Shown here in pieces: positions 24,906 through 33,322 of a DNA stretch of 64,000 nt. Below the pieces are notes generated by a model. That model was given only the letters and a program-made list of their open reading frames with translations, was not told the DNA's origin and did no database searches. How positions within the stretch are numbered: the stretch's first letter is position 1; every line of letters starts with the position of its first letter. The DNA is taken from the NCBI RefSeq assembly GCF_014205175.1, contig NZ_JACHNA010000001.1, forward strand, positions 2,211,596 through 2,275,595, in the 5' to 3' direction. The position numbers and the translations under genes were made by a program. The stretch comes from Micrococcus cohnii (GTDB lineage: Bacteria; Actinomycetota; Actinomycetes; Actinomycetales; Micrococcaceae).

Positions 24906-24911
24906 ATTATC
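24906..24911 (-). promoter_or_regulatory. Candidate leaderless -10 element, nsrR-like gene
   Basis: GATAAT, spacer GGGGCC (6 nt), then ATG 24899. It overlaps the upstream region of recQ, so the two promoters are back to back. Confidence 0.45.
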
Positions 24912-24928
24912 GCCTCCGCACGCGTTGG

Positions 24929-24934
24929 CATACT
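24929..24934 (+). promoter_or_regulatory. Candidate leaderless -10 element, recQ-like gene
   Basis: CATACT followed by a 7-nt spacer and ATG 24942, with no ribosome binding site. It supports the chosen start over longer upstream readings. Confidence 0.45.
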
Positions 24935-24941
24935 GGCCGGC

Positions 24942-27116
24942 ATGAGCGAGACCGCCGCCACACCCTGCGCCGCCCAGCCCGCCGACGATGCCCTGCACAC
25001 CGAAGCGCGAGAGGTGCTGCGCGCCCTGACCTCCCGGCCCGACGCCGAGTTCAAGGACGGCCAGTTCGAGGCCGTCGACGCCCTCGTGCGGGGCCGACGC
25101 CGCGCGCTCGTGGTGCAGCGCACCGGCTGGGGCAAATCCGCCGTCTACTTCGTCGCGTCCCTGCTGCTGCGCGCCCGCGGTGCCGGCCCCACGGTGATCG
25201 TCTCGCCGCTGCTGGCGCTGATGCGCGACCAGGTGGCGGCGGCCGCCCGCGCCGGAGTGCGCGCGGTGACCATGAGTTCGGCGAACGCTACCGAATGGGA
25301 CGAGGTGCGCGCCGCGCTCGCCCAGGACGAGGTGGACGTGCTGCTGATCTCCCCGGAACGGCTGAACAACCCCCGCTTCCGCGACGAGCAGCTGCCGGAC
25401 CTGCTGGCCCGCATGGGGCTGCTCGTGGTGGACGAGGCGCACTGCATCTCCGACTGGGGCCACGACTTCCGCCCGGACTACCGGCGGATCCGCGACCTGA
25501 TCGGACGTCTGCCCGCCGTGCGCGCCGAGCCGGTGCCCGTGCTGGCCACCACCGCAACGGCGAACGAGCGCGTCGTGGCCGACGTCGTCGAGCAGCTCGG
25601 CGTGGACAGCGCCGACGAGGTGTTCGTGCTGCGCGGCCCGCTCGCCCGCGCCTCCCTGCAACTGGGCGTGCTGCGCATGGCGGACCCGTCGGCGCGCCTG
25701 GCCTGGCTGCTCACCCACCTGCACGAGCTGCCCGGCTCAGGCATCGTGTACGCGCTGACGGTCTCCGCGGCGGAGGACACCGCCCGCGCCCTCGCCGACG
25801 CCGGGCACGCCGTCATCTCCTACACCGGGCGCACGGACCCCGAGCAGCGGGCGCAGATCGAGCAGGACCTCAAAGACAACCGCGTGAAGGCCGTCGTGGC
25901 GACCTCGGCGCTGGGCATGGGCTTCGACAAGCCGGACCTCGGCTTCGTCGTGCACCTGGGCGCCCCGTCCTCGCCCGTGGCCTACTACCAGCAGGTCGGC
26001 CGCGCCGGCCGCGGCACCGACCACGCGGAAGTCCTGCTGCTGCCCGGCCCCGAGGATCGGCGGATCTGGGAGTATTTCGCGACCGCATCGATGCCCGACG
26101 AGCAGCAGGCCCACGCGGTGCTGCAGGCGCTGCGCGAGGCGGGCCGACCGCTCAGCGTGCCCGTCCTCGAGACCTCCGTCTCGGCGAAGCGCAGCCAGCT
26201 CGAGCTGCTGCTCAAGGTGCTCGCCGTCGACGGGGCGGTCGAGAAGGTCGGCGGCGGCTGGCGGGCGACCGGCCGGGACTGGGCCTACGACGCGCAGCGC
26301 TACGCCCGTGTGGCCGAGGCCCGGCGCGCCGAAGAGCGGCTCATGCTCGACTACGAGACCACGCAGACCTGCCGCATGGAGTTCCTGGCCCGCACGCTCG
26401 ACGACCCGACCGCCGCCCCCTGCGGTCGCTGCGACACCTGCGCCGGCCCCTGGTACCCGACCGGCCTCGACGAGGAAGCCCGCGCCAAGGCGCGGCGCAC
26501 GGCCCAGAAGGTGGGCGTGCCGATCGAGCCGCGCCGGTCCTACCCGAGCGGCATGGACCGCCTCGGCGTCCCGGTCAAAGGCACGATCCCGCCCGCGCGC
26601 CAGGCGGAGGAGGGGCGCGCCCTCGCGCGCCTGTCCGACCTCGGCTGGGGCGTCCGACTGCGCGAGCTGCTCGACGCCGACGACGCCCCCGTGCCCGAGG
26701 CGGTGCTGGAGGCCGCCGTCACGGTCCTGCGCGAATGGGGGTGGGAGGAACGGCCCATCGCCGTGGTCGCGATGGCCTCCCGCGGCCGGCCGCGGCTGGT
26801 GGGCTCGTTCGCCGAGGGCGTCGCGCGGATCGGCCAGCTGCCGTTCCTCGGTGCGCTCGAGCTCCGGCACGGCGGCCCGACGGCCGGGCCCGGCGGCAAC
26901 AGTGCGTACCGGCTGGCCTCCGTGTGGGAGCGGATCGCCGTGCCCGATCCGATGGTGCAGGCGCTCGCCTCGGCGCCCGCCGCGGGGCGGCACGGGCCGG
27001 TGCTGCTCGTCGACGATCTCGTCGACTCCCGGTGGTCCCTCGCCGAGGCGTCCCGTGTGCTCCGGGACGCCGGGGCCCAGGGCGTGCTGCCGCTGGTGCT
27101 GGCCCAGCAGGGGTGA
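24942..27116 (+). CDS. RecQ-family DNA helicase with a C-terminal phosphoribosyltransferase-like domain
   Basis: A 724-residue protein. Helicase motif I is QRTGWGKSAVYF, with Trp in place of the usual second Gly. DEAH is VVDEAHCISDWGHDFRPDYR, and motif VI is YYQQVGRAGRG. The RecQ zinc site is made of Cys in QTCRMEF and in APCGRCDTC. After a linker, the last 150 residues or so end in GPVLLVDDLVDSRWSLAEA. This matches the PRPP-loop pattern of phosphoribosyltransferases and is not part of classical RecQ, nor is there an obvious HRDC domain. The role is likely DNA repair or recombination. It is divergent from the NsrR-like gene. Confidence 0.9.
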   Translation: MSETAATPCAAQPADDALHTEAREVLRALTSRPDAEFKDGQFEAVDALVRGRRRALVVQRTGWGKSAVYFVASLLLRARGAGPTVIVSPLLALMRDQVAAAARAGVRAVTMSSANATEWDEVRAALAQDEVDVLLISPERLNNPRFRDEQLPDLLARMGLLVVDEAHCISDWGHDFRPDYRRIRDLIGRLPAVRAEPVPVLATTATANERVVADVVEQLGVDSADEVFVLRGPLARASLQLGVLRMADPSARLAWLLTHLHELPGSGIVYALTVSAAEDTARALADAGHAVISYTGRTDPEQRAQIEQDLKDNRVKAVVATSALGMGFDKPDLGFVVHLGAPSSPVAYYQQVGRAGRGTDHAEVLLLPGPEDRRIWEYFATASMPDEQQAHAVLQALREAGRPLSVPVLETSVSAKRSQLELLLKVLAVDGAVEKVGGGWRATGRDWAYDAQRYARVAEARRAEERLMLDYETTQTCRMEFLARTLDDPTAAPCGRCDTCAGPWYPTGLDEEARAKARRTAQKVGVPIEPRRSYPSGMDRLGVPVKGTIPPARQAEEGRALARLSDLGWGVRLRELLDADDAPVPEAVLEAAVTVLREWGWEERPIAVVAMASRGRPRLVGSFAEGVARIGQLPFLGALELRHGGPTAGPGGNSAYRLASVWERIAVPDPMVQALASAPAAGRHGPVLLVDDLVDSRWSLAEASRVLRDAGAQGVLPLVLAQQG

Positions 27117-27131
27117 GGCCGACGAGCGGCG

Positions 27132-28544
27132 TCAGCCGCGGACGACGGCGAGCACCTCGTCGCGCACCCGCTGCATCGTCGCGGCGTCCTTCGCCTCGCC
27201 GTTGTAGCGCAGGAACGGCTCGGTGTTCGACGGGCGCAGGTTGAACCACCAGTCGCCGGAGTCCGCGGCCACGGTCAGCCCGTCCATGCGGCTGGTCGTG
27301 GTGCCCTCGACGCCGAACTGCTGCTCGACCCGGTCCATCATCGCGGCCTTGTCCTCGACCTCGGAGTTGATCTCGCCCGAAGCGACGTACGGCTCGTACT
27401 CCTCGGCCAGGTCCGAGAGCGGACGGTCCTGCTCGCCCAGGGCCGCCAGCACGTGCATCGCGGCCAACATGCCGGTGTCCGCGTTGAAGAAGTCCCGGAA
27501 GTAGTAGTGCGCGGAGTGCTCGCCGCCGAACACGGCGGACTCCTCAGCCATGACGGCCTTGATGAACGAGTGCCCCACGCGCGTGACGACGGCGCGGCCG
27601 CCGTCGTGCGCGACGAGCTCCGGGACGGCCTTCGAGGTGATCAGGTTGTGGATGATCACGGGGGTGTCCTCGCCGTCGGCCTTCGCTCGGGCGATCTCAC
27701 GGCGCGCGACGAGCGCGGTCACGGCAGAGGGCGAGACGGGCTCGCCCTTCTCGTCGATCACGAAGCAACGGTCCGCGTCGCCGTCGAAAGCCAGGCCGAT
27801 GTCCGCGCCGTGCTTGACGACCGCGGCCTGCAGGTCGCGCAGGTTCTCCGGCTCGAGCGGATTGGCCGGGTGGTTCGGGAACGTGCCGTCGAGCTCGAAG
27901 TACAGCGGCTCGATCGTCAGCGGCAGGGCCTCCAGCTCGGCGTCGCCGAGGACCGCCGGGGTGGTGGCACCGGCCATGCCGTTGCCGGCGTCGACGACCA
28001 CCTTGAGCGGGCGGATGCCGGAGAGGTCCACGAGCGAACGCAGGTAGGCGGCGTAGTCGGCCAGCAGGGTCGACTCCTCGAGCGTGCCGGTGCGCTCGAC
28101 GGCGGGGATCTGCCCGGCGTCCAGATAGGCCTGCGCGGCGTCGCGAATCTCGTAGAGCCCCGTGTCCGAGGAGACCGGCACGGCACCGGCCTTGGCCATT
28201 TTCATGCCGTTGTACTCGGCGGGGTTGTGCGAGGCGGTGAAGACGACACCGGCCGCCTGCTGCACGCCGGCGGCGTAGTAGAGCATGTCCGTGGAGATCA
28301 GGCCGAGCTTCAGCACGTCACCGCCGCGGGCCCGAGCGCCCTCGGCGAAGGCCTCCATGAACTCGGGGGAGGAGGGGCGCATATCGCCGCCCACCAGGAC
28401 CTTCTGGCCGGCCAGGCCCAAGACGTCGACGAAGGCGGCGCCCACGGCGCGCACCGACTCGGCGGTGATGGTCTCGCCCACGATCCCGCGGACGTCGTAG
28501 GCCTTGAAGGATGCGGTCAGGTCGATCTCATGCGTCTCAGTCAC
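27132..28544 (-). CDS. manB: Phosphomannomutase/phosphoglucomutase
   Basis: An alpha-D-phosphohexomutase of about 470 residues interconverting 6-phospho and 1-phospho hexoses. The four signature regions are TASHNPAEYNGMK (phosphoserine), DGDADRCFVID (Mg site), GGEHSAHYYF (sugar loop) and RPSNTEPFLR (phosphate site). It could feed glucose-1-phosphate to glgC or mannose-1-phosphate to glycan synthesis. The start is placed at GTG 28544, because TACGAT lies exactly 7 nt upstream and no ribosome site precedes ATG 28553, which adds MAG. It lies 67 nt after the deacetylase-like gene. Confidence 0.92.
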   Translation of the reverse strand: MTETHEIDLTASFKAYDVRGIVGETITAESVRAVGAAFVDVLGLAGQKVLVGGDMRPSSPEFMEAFAEGARARGGDVLKLGLISTDMLYYAAGVQQAAGVVFTASHNPAEYNGMKMAKAGAVPVSSDTGLYEIRDAAQAYLDAGQIPAVERTGTLEESTLLADYAAYLRSLVDLSGIRPLKVVVDAGNGMAGATTPAVLGDAELEALPLTIEPLYFELDGTFPNHPANPLEPENLRDLQAAVVKHGADIGLAFDGDADRCFVIDEKGEPVSPSAVTALVARREIARAKADGEDTPVIIHNLITSKAVPELVAHDGGRAVVTRVGHSFIKAVMAEESAVFGGEHSAHYYFRDFFNADTGMLAAMHVLAALGEQDRPLSDLAEEYEPYVASGEINSEVEDKAAMMDRVEQQFGVEGTTTSRMDGLTVAADSGDWWFNLRPSNTEPFLRYNGEAKDAATMQRVRDEVLAVVRG

Positions 28545-28551
28545 GCCCGCC

Positions 28552-28557
28552 ATCGTA
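28552..28557 (-). promoter_or_regulatory. Candidate leaderless -10 element, phosphohexomutase gene
   Basis: TACGAT, spacer GGCGGGC, GTG 28544. The hexamer overlaps the alternative ATG 28553, so the two start models exclude each other. Confidence 0.4.
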
Positions 28558-28611
28558 CTGGGACGAGCTGGGACCGGCCGACGGGAGAAGGCAATCGCGG
28601 TGCGCGGCGGC

Positions 28612-29940
28612 TCAGTAGCCCAGCTCGGCGACGTCGTCGCCCAGGCCGGACGGCTCTTGTTCCTGCCATGAGGAGAGAACCTCGGGGTCTTGCAGCTCCA
28701 GCCACGCGATCAGGTCCTTGTAGGTGACGCAGTGGGTGTCCGGCTCGCCGCAGGTCTCGCGCATGAACTCCTCGGTTGCGGAGTTGAACGCGTTGCCGGA
28801 CCAGTCGTTGAAGTGGTTGCCGATCACCAGCGGAGCCCGATTTCCCGCGAACGCCGAGTCGTACATGTACCGGTAGGTTTCGAGGGTGGCCTGCTTCAGG
28901 CGCGGGGCATCGGCCGGTTCGTCCTTCAGGTTGTTGGTCTTCGCCCAGAACGAGTAGTCCATGGCCGTGACGGCGGGCGAATCGTCGCCCGGGCGGGCGA
29001 GGCTGTCCGGGCCGCTGAAGGCGGGAGAATTCACGGTCTGCATCTCGAACTCCCAGATGCCGTCCTTCACGTACGGCCACTGCAGTCCGACGCCGCGCTG
29101 CGAGGTCTGGGAGGTGTCGTACGTGATGCCGGCCTCCTTCCACATGGGCGTCATCTGGTCCCATCGGCCCTGCAGGCACGGCGTGCGGGTGCCCACGATG
29201 TCCTCCGGCTCCAGCTCGAGCTCGGGGAGGGTGCCCTCCGGGTAGCCGTTGAACGTCTCTGGGTCGTCGACGATCCGGTGGAAGATCTCCATCTCCTCGA
29301 CCCAGTCCTGGGTCGTCCACTGGTCGATGCCATAGGCGTCGACGGAGCAGAAGTGGCCGTTGTAGTGGGTCCCGATCTCGTGCCCGCCCCGGTGCGCGCG
29401 GTTCAGATCGTCGATCATCGTGGAGACGAATTCGACGTCGGGGGCGAAGTCGTTGTCCGACTCACCGGGCGCGTGGGCCGGGCCCTGGTAGGCCTCCCGG
29501 TTCTCCAGTTCCACCAGGAACAGGCCGGCCAGGTACACCGTGAACCGGGAATCCGTCTCCTCAGCCGCGGCCAGGAACGAGTCCCAGCGTTCGTGCATGC
29601 CGCCACCGTCGAAGGAGAACAGGATGAACTGCGGCGGCGTCTCGCCCGGCTTGAGCTTGCGCATCGGGAAGTTCGGCTCGGTGGTGTCCGTCGCGTCCCT
29701 GGAAGAGGAGGGTGCGGGGGGATCGGCTGAGCCGGACTCGTGCGTGCCCGGCGCGGAGGAGCCGTGTTCGGAGGCCTCAGCGTTCTGGGGCTCCGGGGCG
29801 GCTCCCGTGGCTGACGATGAGGACTGCTGCTCCTCGGGGGGAGCCGAGCAACCGGCGCCGGTCGCGGCGAGGGTCAGGGCCAGGGCGGTCCCGGAGAGCA
29901 GGCGGGCAGCGGACGACGGGCGCGAGGACAGGGTGCGCAT
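28612..29940 (-). CDS. Polysaccharide-deacetylase-like lipoprotein
   Basis: A 442-residue exported protein. The signal peptide has lipobox ATGAGC, followed by about 75 residues of Ser/Pro/Glu-rich linker. The catalytic-like domain resembles the NodB fold: FILFSFDGGGMHERW replaces the usual TFDDG motif, and GGHEIGTHYNGH supplies the H-x3-H metal pair. A later segment NHFNDWSGNAF may complete the site. The second Asp of the TFDDG motif is Gly here, so activity or substrate may differ from peptidoglycan or xylan deacetylases. ATG 29940 has AGGAG closely upstream. Confidence 0.75.
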   Translation of the reverse strand: MRTLSSRPSSAARLLSGTALALTLAATGAGCSAPPEEQQSSSSATGAAPEPQNAEASEHGSSAPGTHESGSADPPAPSSSRDATDTTEPNFPMRKLKPGETPPQFILFSFDGGGMHERWDSFLAAAEETDSRFTVYLAGLFLVELENREAYQGPAHAPGESDNDFAPDVEFVSTMIDDLNRAHRGGHEIGTHYNGHFCSVDAYGIDQWTTQDWVEEMEIFHRIVDDPETFNGYPEGTLPELELEPEDIVGTRTPCLQGRWDQMTPMWKEAGITYDTSQTSQRGVGLQWPYVKDGIWEFEMQTVNSPAFSGPDSLARPGDDSPAVTAMDYSFWAKTNNLKDEPADAPRLKQATLETYRYMYDSAFAGNRAPLVIGNHFNDWSGNAFNSATEEFMRETCGEPDTHCVTYKDLIAWLELQDPEVLSSWQEQEPSGLGDDVAELGY

Positions 29941-30293
29941 ACGGCTCCTGTGAGAACGGCGAGGGCGAGAGGACGACGAAGGGCGGACACGGCGACCGTA
30001 GCGCCGCGACCGTACCACGGTGGTCGGGTGCAGCTCCCGAGTCCGTCGACGCGACCGTGACCGCAGGCCGGTATGACCCCGTTCCGGGACGGCCCGCCAC
30101 AGGGCATACAGACCGTGCTCGAGCCGACAGATGAGAGCACTCTCATCTGTGCTTCATGCCGGTGTCATCCGCCGGGTGTCTGCTGGAGGCATCGCGGGGC
30201 GAGCAGCCCCGGCGCGGCACCGGCCCCACCGGACCGCGTCCAGCGCACCGACATCGGCCGCCTGCACACCGAGGCGGCGGAGAGGACCACGAC
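29941..30293. other. 353-nt divergent intergenic region with a perfect inverted repeat
   Basis: No gene is credible here. The region separates the deacetylase-like gene (minus) from the P-loop NTPase operon (plus). Its main feature is the inverted repeat at 30127-30150. Confidence 0.5.
30127..30150 (+). promoter_or_regulatory. Perfect 11-bp inverted repeat, candidate operator
   Basis: Arms ACAGATGAGAG and CTCTCATCTGT are separated by only 2 nt. The tiny centre rules out a hairpin terminator and fits a dimeric repressor or activator site. It lies 144 nt upstream of the P-loop NTPase start and 187 nt upstream of the divergent lipoprotein gene, so it could act on either. Confidence 0.55.
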
Positions 30294-31484
30294 ATGACCG
30301 TCGCACCCATCGCCGAGCACACCATCAGCGGCACCGTGGGCGGAGCCTCCGCCCTCGACCGCACCGGATCGCCGTCGCATCAGCATGCCGGGCAGGGGCC
30401 GCTGCGCCGCGCTCCGCTGCCGGCGCGGTATCAGGCCTCCTACACGACGCGCTTCGTCCAGCAGGCCCTGGAGGCGGATCCGGGCCGGTTCCACCTGCTC
30501 TCCGGAGCGGATGTCGTGCCGCAGGTCGGCACGGTCGTGATCGCACGCGTCAGCGAGGTCCTGAACCACAAGCGCGTCGAGACCCCGTCGTCCCGCAAGG
30601 CGATCCTGTTCGAGGGCGCGCTCGTGATGCTCGCCTACGGGTACCGCTACGCAGCCGACCAGTTCCTTTCCGAGGTGCCGGGCTCGCTCGCCCCGTGTGA
30701 TCTGGTCGCGGCGGGCGGTCTGGCCGGCACCGTCACGGCGCAGCACGACCGGATCGACGAGCCCACCCGGCTGGAGCCGATCGGCGTGCTCGCCGACGAC
30801 TCCGGCCCGGTGAACCTCGGCGACTTCGCCCCGTGCACGCTCACCGAGGTGCCCGCCATCGGCGCGCCGGCTGAGCAGATCGCCGCCGTGCTGCCGGATC
30901 GGCCGCGTGTGGTGGCCGTGCTCGGCACCTCGATGAACTCGGGCAAGTCGACCGCCATGGCCTGCCTGGTCAACGGGCTGACCGCTGCGGGTCTGCACGT
31001 CAACGCGGGCAAGGCCACCGGCACGGGGGCCGGTAACGACCCCATGCTCTACATCGACGGCGGCGCCGTGTCCGTCCGGGACTTCACCGACTTCGGGCAC
31101 CCGACCACGTTCCGGCTCGACATGGCTCATGTGCGTGCGCTGACCGTCTCGCTCGTGGACGTGCTCAGCCAGGACGACCCCGACGTGATCGTCGTCGAGA
31201 TCGCCGACGGCGTCTACCAGGGTGAGACGGCGGCACTGCTCGCCGACCCGCTGTTCCAGTCCGTCGTCGACGGTGTGCTCTTCGCGGCCTCCGACGCGCT
31301 CGGCGCGGCCGCGGGCGTGGACGTGCTCACCGGCGGCGGCAACCGCGTCCTCGGGGTCTCCGGTGTGCTCACCTCATCCCCGCTCGCGACGCAGGAGGCA
31401 CGGGAGGCGCTCGACACGCGCGTCGAGGCGACCTTCGACCTGACCCGGCCCGAGATCGCCGCGGGCCTGCTTGCCGACGCATGA
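30294..31484 (+). CDS. Uncharacterised P-loop NTPase
   Basis: A 396-residue protein. The N-terminal half is a beta-rich domain (VVIARVSEVLNHKRVETP, later VLADDSGPVNLGDFAP) with no family I know. The C-terminal half begins with Walker A VLGTSMNSGKSTAMACLV near residue 207. It continues NAGKATGTGAGNDP and DVIVVEIADGVYQGETAALL, a dethiobiotin-synthetase/MobB-like (SIMIBI) arrangement. ATG 30294 has GGAGAGG 8 nt upstream. Its stop overlaps the start of the ABC-type gene (ATGA, 31481-31484). Function is unknown. Confidence 0.75.
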   Translation: MTVAPIAEHTISGTVGGASALDRTGSPSHQHAGQGPLRRAPLPARYQASYTTRFVQQALEADPGRFHLLSGADVVPQVGTVVIARVSEVLNHKRVETPSSRKAILFEGALVMLAYGYRYAADQFLSEVPGSLAPCDLVAAGGLAGTVTAQHDRIDEPTRLEPIGVLADDSGPVNLGDFAPCTLTEVPAIGAPAEQIAAVLPDRPRVVAVLGTSMNSGKSTAMACLVNGLTAAGLHVNAGKATGTGAGNDPMLYIDGGAVSVRDFTDFGHPTTFRLDMAHVRALTVSLVDVLSQDDPDVIVVEIADGVYQGETAALLADPLFQSVVDGVLFAASDALGAAAGVDVLTGGGNRVLGVSGVLTSSPLATQEAREALDTRVEATFDLTRPEIAAGLLADA

Positions 31485-33313
31485 GCGTCACCGGGGGACA
31501 TCCGGGCCAGGACGCCCGGGCGGAGAAGCCCCTCGCGGAGGCGGGTCTGGGCGACGAGGAGGAGCACGGGCCCGCCGTCCCGCGGCCGGGCCGGATGCCG
31601 CCGGTGTTCCGCGGTCGGCGGCGGGCGCTGCTGACCCTGCTGTTCCTGTTGGGCGTGTTCCAAGCGGCGATGGCCCTGACGATGGCCATGACCGTCTCCG
31701 CTCTGCTCGGCGGGGACGCGGCGGACGTGGGTGCCTCGGGTGCGGCGTCCGCCCAGATCTGGCCGATCACCGTCCTGCTGCTGTCGGTGGTGAGTCTGGC
31801 CGGCGCTCGCTGGGCCGAGCGCGTCGTCGGCGAGGACCTGGGGCAGGACTACGTCTATGAGATGCGCCGCAAGCTCATCGGCTCGGCGCTCACCGGCGGC
31901 GGCAGCTCCTCGTTGGGCGTGACCGTCACCCGTGCCTCCAACGACCTGACGGCCGTGCGCATGTGGATCTCCCAGGGCATCGTGCCCCTGCTGACCGCGG
32001 TGCCGTTGATCGCGGTCATCCTCGTCGCGCTCACCGTCGCCTCTCCCGTGGCGGGCGCCGCCGTCGGGACGCCGGTCGTGGTGCTCGTCCTGTGCCTGGT
32101 GCCGCTGTCGCGGCTGACGTACCGGCGGGCCCGGGAACTGCGACGTCGGCGCGGCCGCATGTCCGGGCGCATCTCGGACACCGTCCTGGCCGGGGAGTCC
32201 GTCCGCGCCGCCGGCGCGGTCCGTCGCGAGCTGGCGGCCCTGGACCGCGACTCCGCGAAGGTCGTGGGCGCCGCTGTCGCGCGAGCCCGGGCGACCGGAG
32301 CCGTGCGCGCGGCCGCCCTCGCCGCGGCCTCGGCCGCGACCGCGGGCATCGTGCTGTGCGGAGCGTTCGGGGTCCTCGGGGACGCCGAGGTGGCCTCATG
32401 CCTGACGCTGGTCGGCATCATCACGACGCCGCTGTCCGAACTCGGGCGCGTCGTCGAGTATCGGCAGAACTACAAGGCCGCTCGGCGGATCCAGGCGCCC
32501 CTGATGCGCCATGCGGACTCCGTCGAGGCGACCGAGCGCCGACGGGAACGGGACTGGGAGTCCGTGCCGGTGCACCGGGACCGTACCGGTCGCGGTGGGC
32601 TGCTTGTTGAGGGACTCGTGGTAGACGGGGTGCCGACTCCGCGGCTGCAGGCCCGTGCCGGTCAGGTGGTGGCGGTCCGCTGCGCTGACCCGGGACGGGC
32701 TCACCGCGCCGTCGCCGAGTTGGTGGCGGCGAGGTCGGTCGCCGCCGACGGCCCCGATGCCCTCGGAACCGAGGGTGGGGCGGGCCCCGAGGACCAGGGC
32801 GGTCTGGGTCTGGGGTACACGGTGCCGACCGTCCTGATCGACGGTCACGACCTGACCCGAGCCCCGGACCGGGTGCGCCGGCGGCTGCTCGGTGTGGCCA
32901 GCGCCCGGGTGCGACTCGAGCGGGGAAGCATCCGCCGCCTGCTGAGCCTGCGACAACCGGGCGTCGCCGACGAGCAGATCGATGCGGTCGCCATGCGGGT
33001 CGGTCTCACGGGCGTGTTCGCGCAGCTGCGTGACGGCGTGCGTACCCGTGTGCGTCACGGGGGAGAACCGCTGACCGTCTCACAGCGCTCGCGGGTCAAG
33101 CTCGGCCGGGCGCTGCTGGGCGACCCGCCGCTGCTCGTGGTCGACGGCCTCGACGCGGACCTCGATGATGACGGACGGCGTGTGCTGGAGGGCGTGTTGC
33201 GTGACTATCCCGGTGTCGCCGTGGTGGTGTGCTCGTCCTCGTTCCGGGACCGGCTCGACGCCGTGGACTGGGACCTGGAAGACCCCCGCCGTGCCGCCCA
33301 GTCGGGTGCCTAG
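31481..33313 (+). CDS. ABC-exporter-like protein with a degenerate nucleotide-binding domain
   Basis: A 610-residue protein. Residues 50-320 form a type I exporter transmembrane region with about 5-6 hydrophobic helices. RASNDLTAVRMWISQG is the usual TND-like loop of ABC exporters. From about residue 370 an ATPase-like domain follows, but every motif is altered. Walker A is reduced to VAVRCADPGRAHRAV, without GxxGxGKST. The signature is LTVSQRSRVKLGRALL instead of LSGGQ. Walker B is LLVVDGLDAD, lacking the catalytic Glu. The H-loop His is Ser (VVVCSSSF). It is therefore probably a catalytically dead partner of an unseen half-transporter. It is coupled to the P-loop NTPase gene. Confidence 0.8.
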   Translation: MSVTGGHPGQDARAEKPLAEAGLGDEEEHGPAVPRPGRMPPVFRGRRRALLTLLFLLGVFQAAMALTMAMTVSALLGGDAADVGASGAASAQIWPITVLLLSVVSLAGARWAERVVGEDLGQDYVYEMRRKLIGSALTGGGSSSLGVTVTRASNDLTAVRMWISQGIVPLLTAVPLIAVILVALTVASPVAGAAVGTPVVVLVLCLVPLSRLTYRRARELRRRRGRMSGRISDTVLAGESVRAAGAVRRELAALDRDSAKVVGAAVARARATGAVRAAALAAASAATAGIVLCGAFGVLGDAEVASCLTLVGIITTPLSELGRVVEYRQNYKAARRIQAPLMRHADSVEATERRRERDWESVPVHRDRTGRGGLLVEGLVVDGVPTPRLQARAGQVVAVRCADPGRAHRAVAELVAARSVAADGPDALGTEGGAGPEDQGGLGLGYTVPTVLIDGHDLTRAPDRVRRRLLGVASARVRLERGSIRRLLSLRQPGVADEQIDAVAMRVGLTGVFAQLRDGVRTRVRHGGEPLTVSQRSRVKLGRALLGDPPLLVVDGLDADLDDDGRRVLEGVLRDYPGVAVVVCSSSFRDRLDAVDWDLEDPRRAAQSGA

Positions 33314-33316
33314 ACT
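33311..33316 (+). promoter_or_regulatory. Candidate leaderless -10 element, membrane protein gene
   Basis: TAGACT, spacer GGGCCC (6 nt), then ATG 33323. The hexamer overlaps the stop region of the preceding ABC-like gene, so this gene may be transcribed separately. Confidence 0.5.
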
Positions 33317-33322
33317 GGGCCC

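Noticed and set aside
30127..30150. Reading the inverted repeat as a terminator hairpin
   Set aside because: The loop would be 2 nt, there is no T-run, and no gene ends nearby. An operator is more likely.
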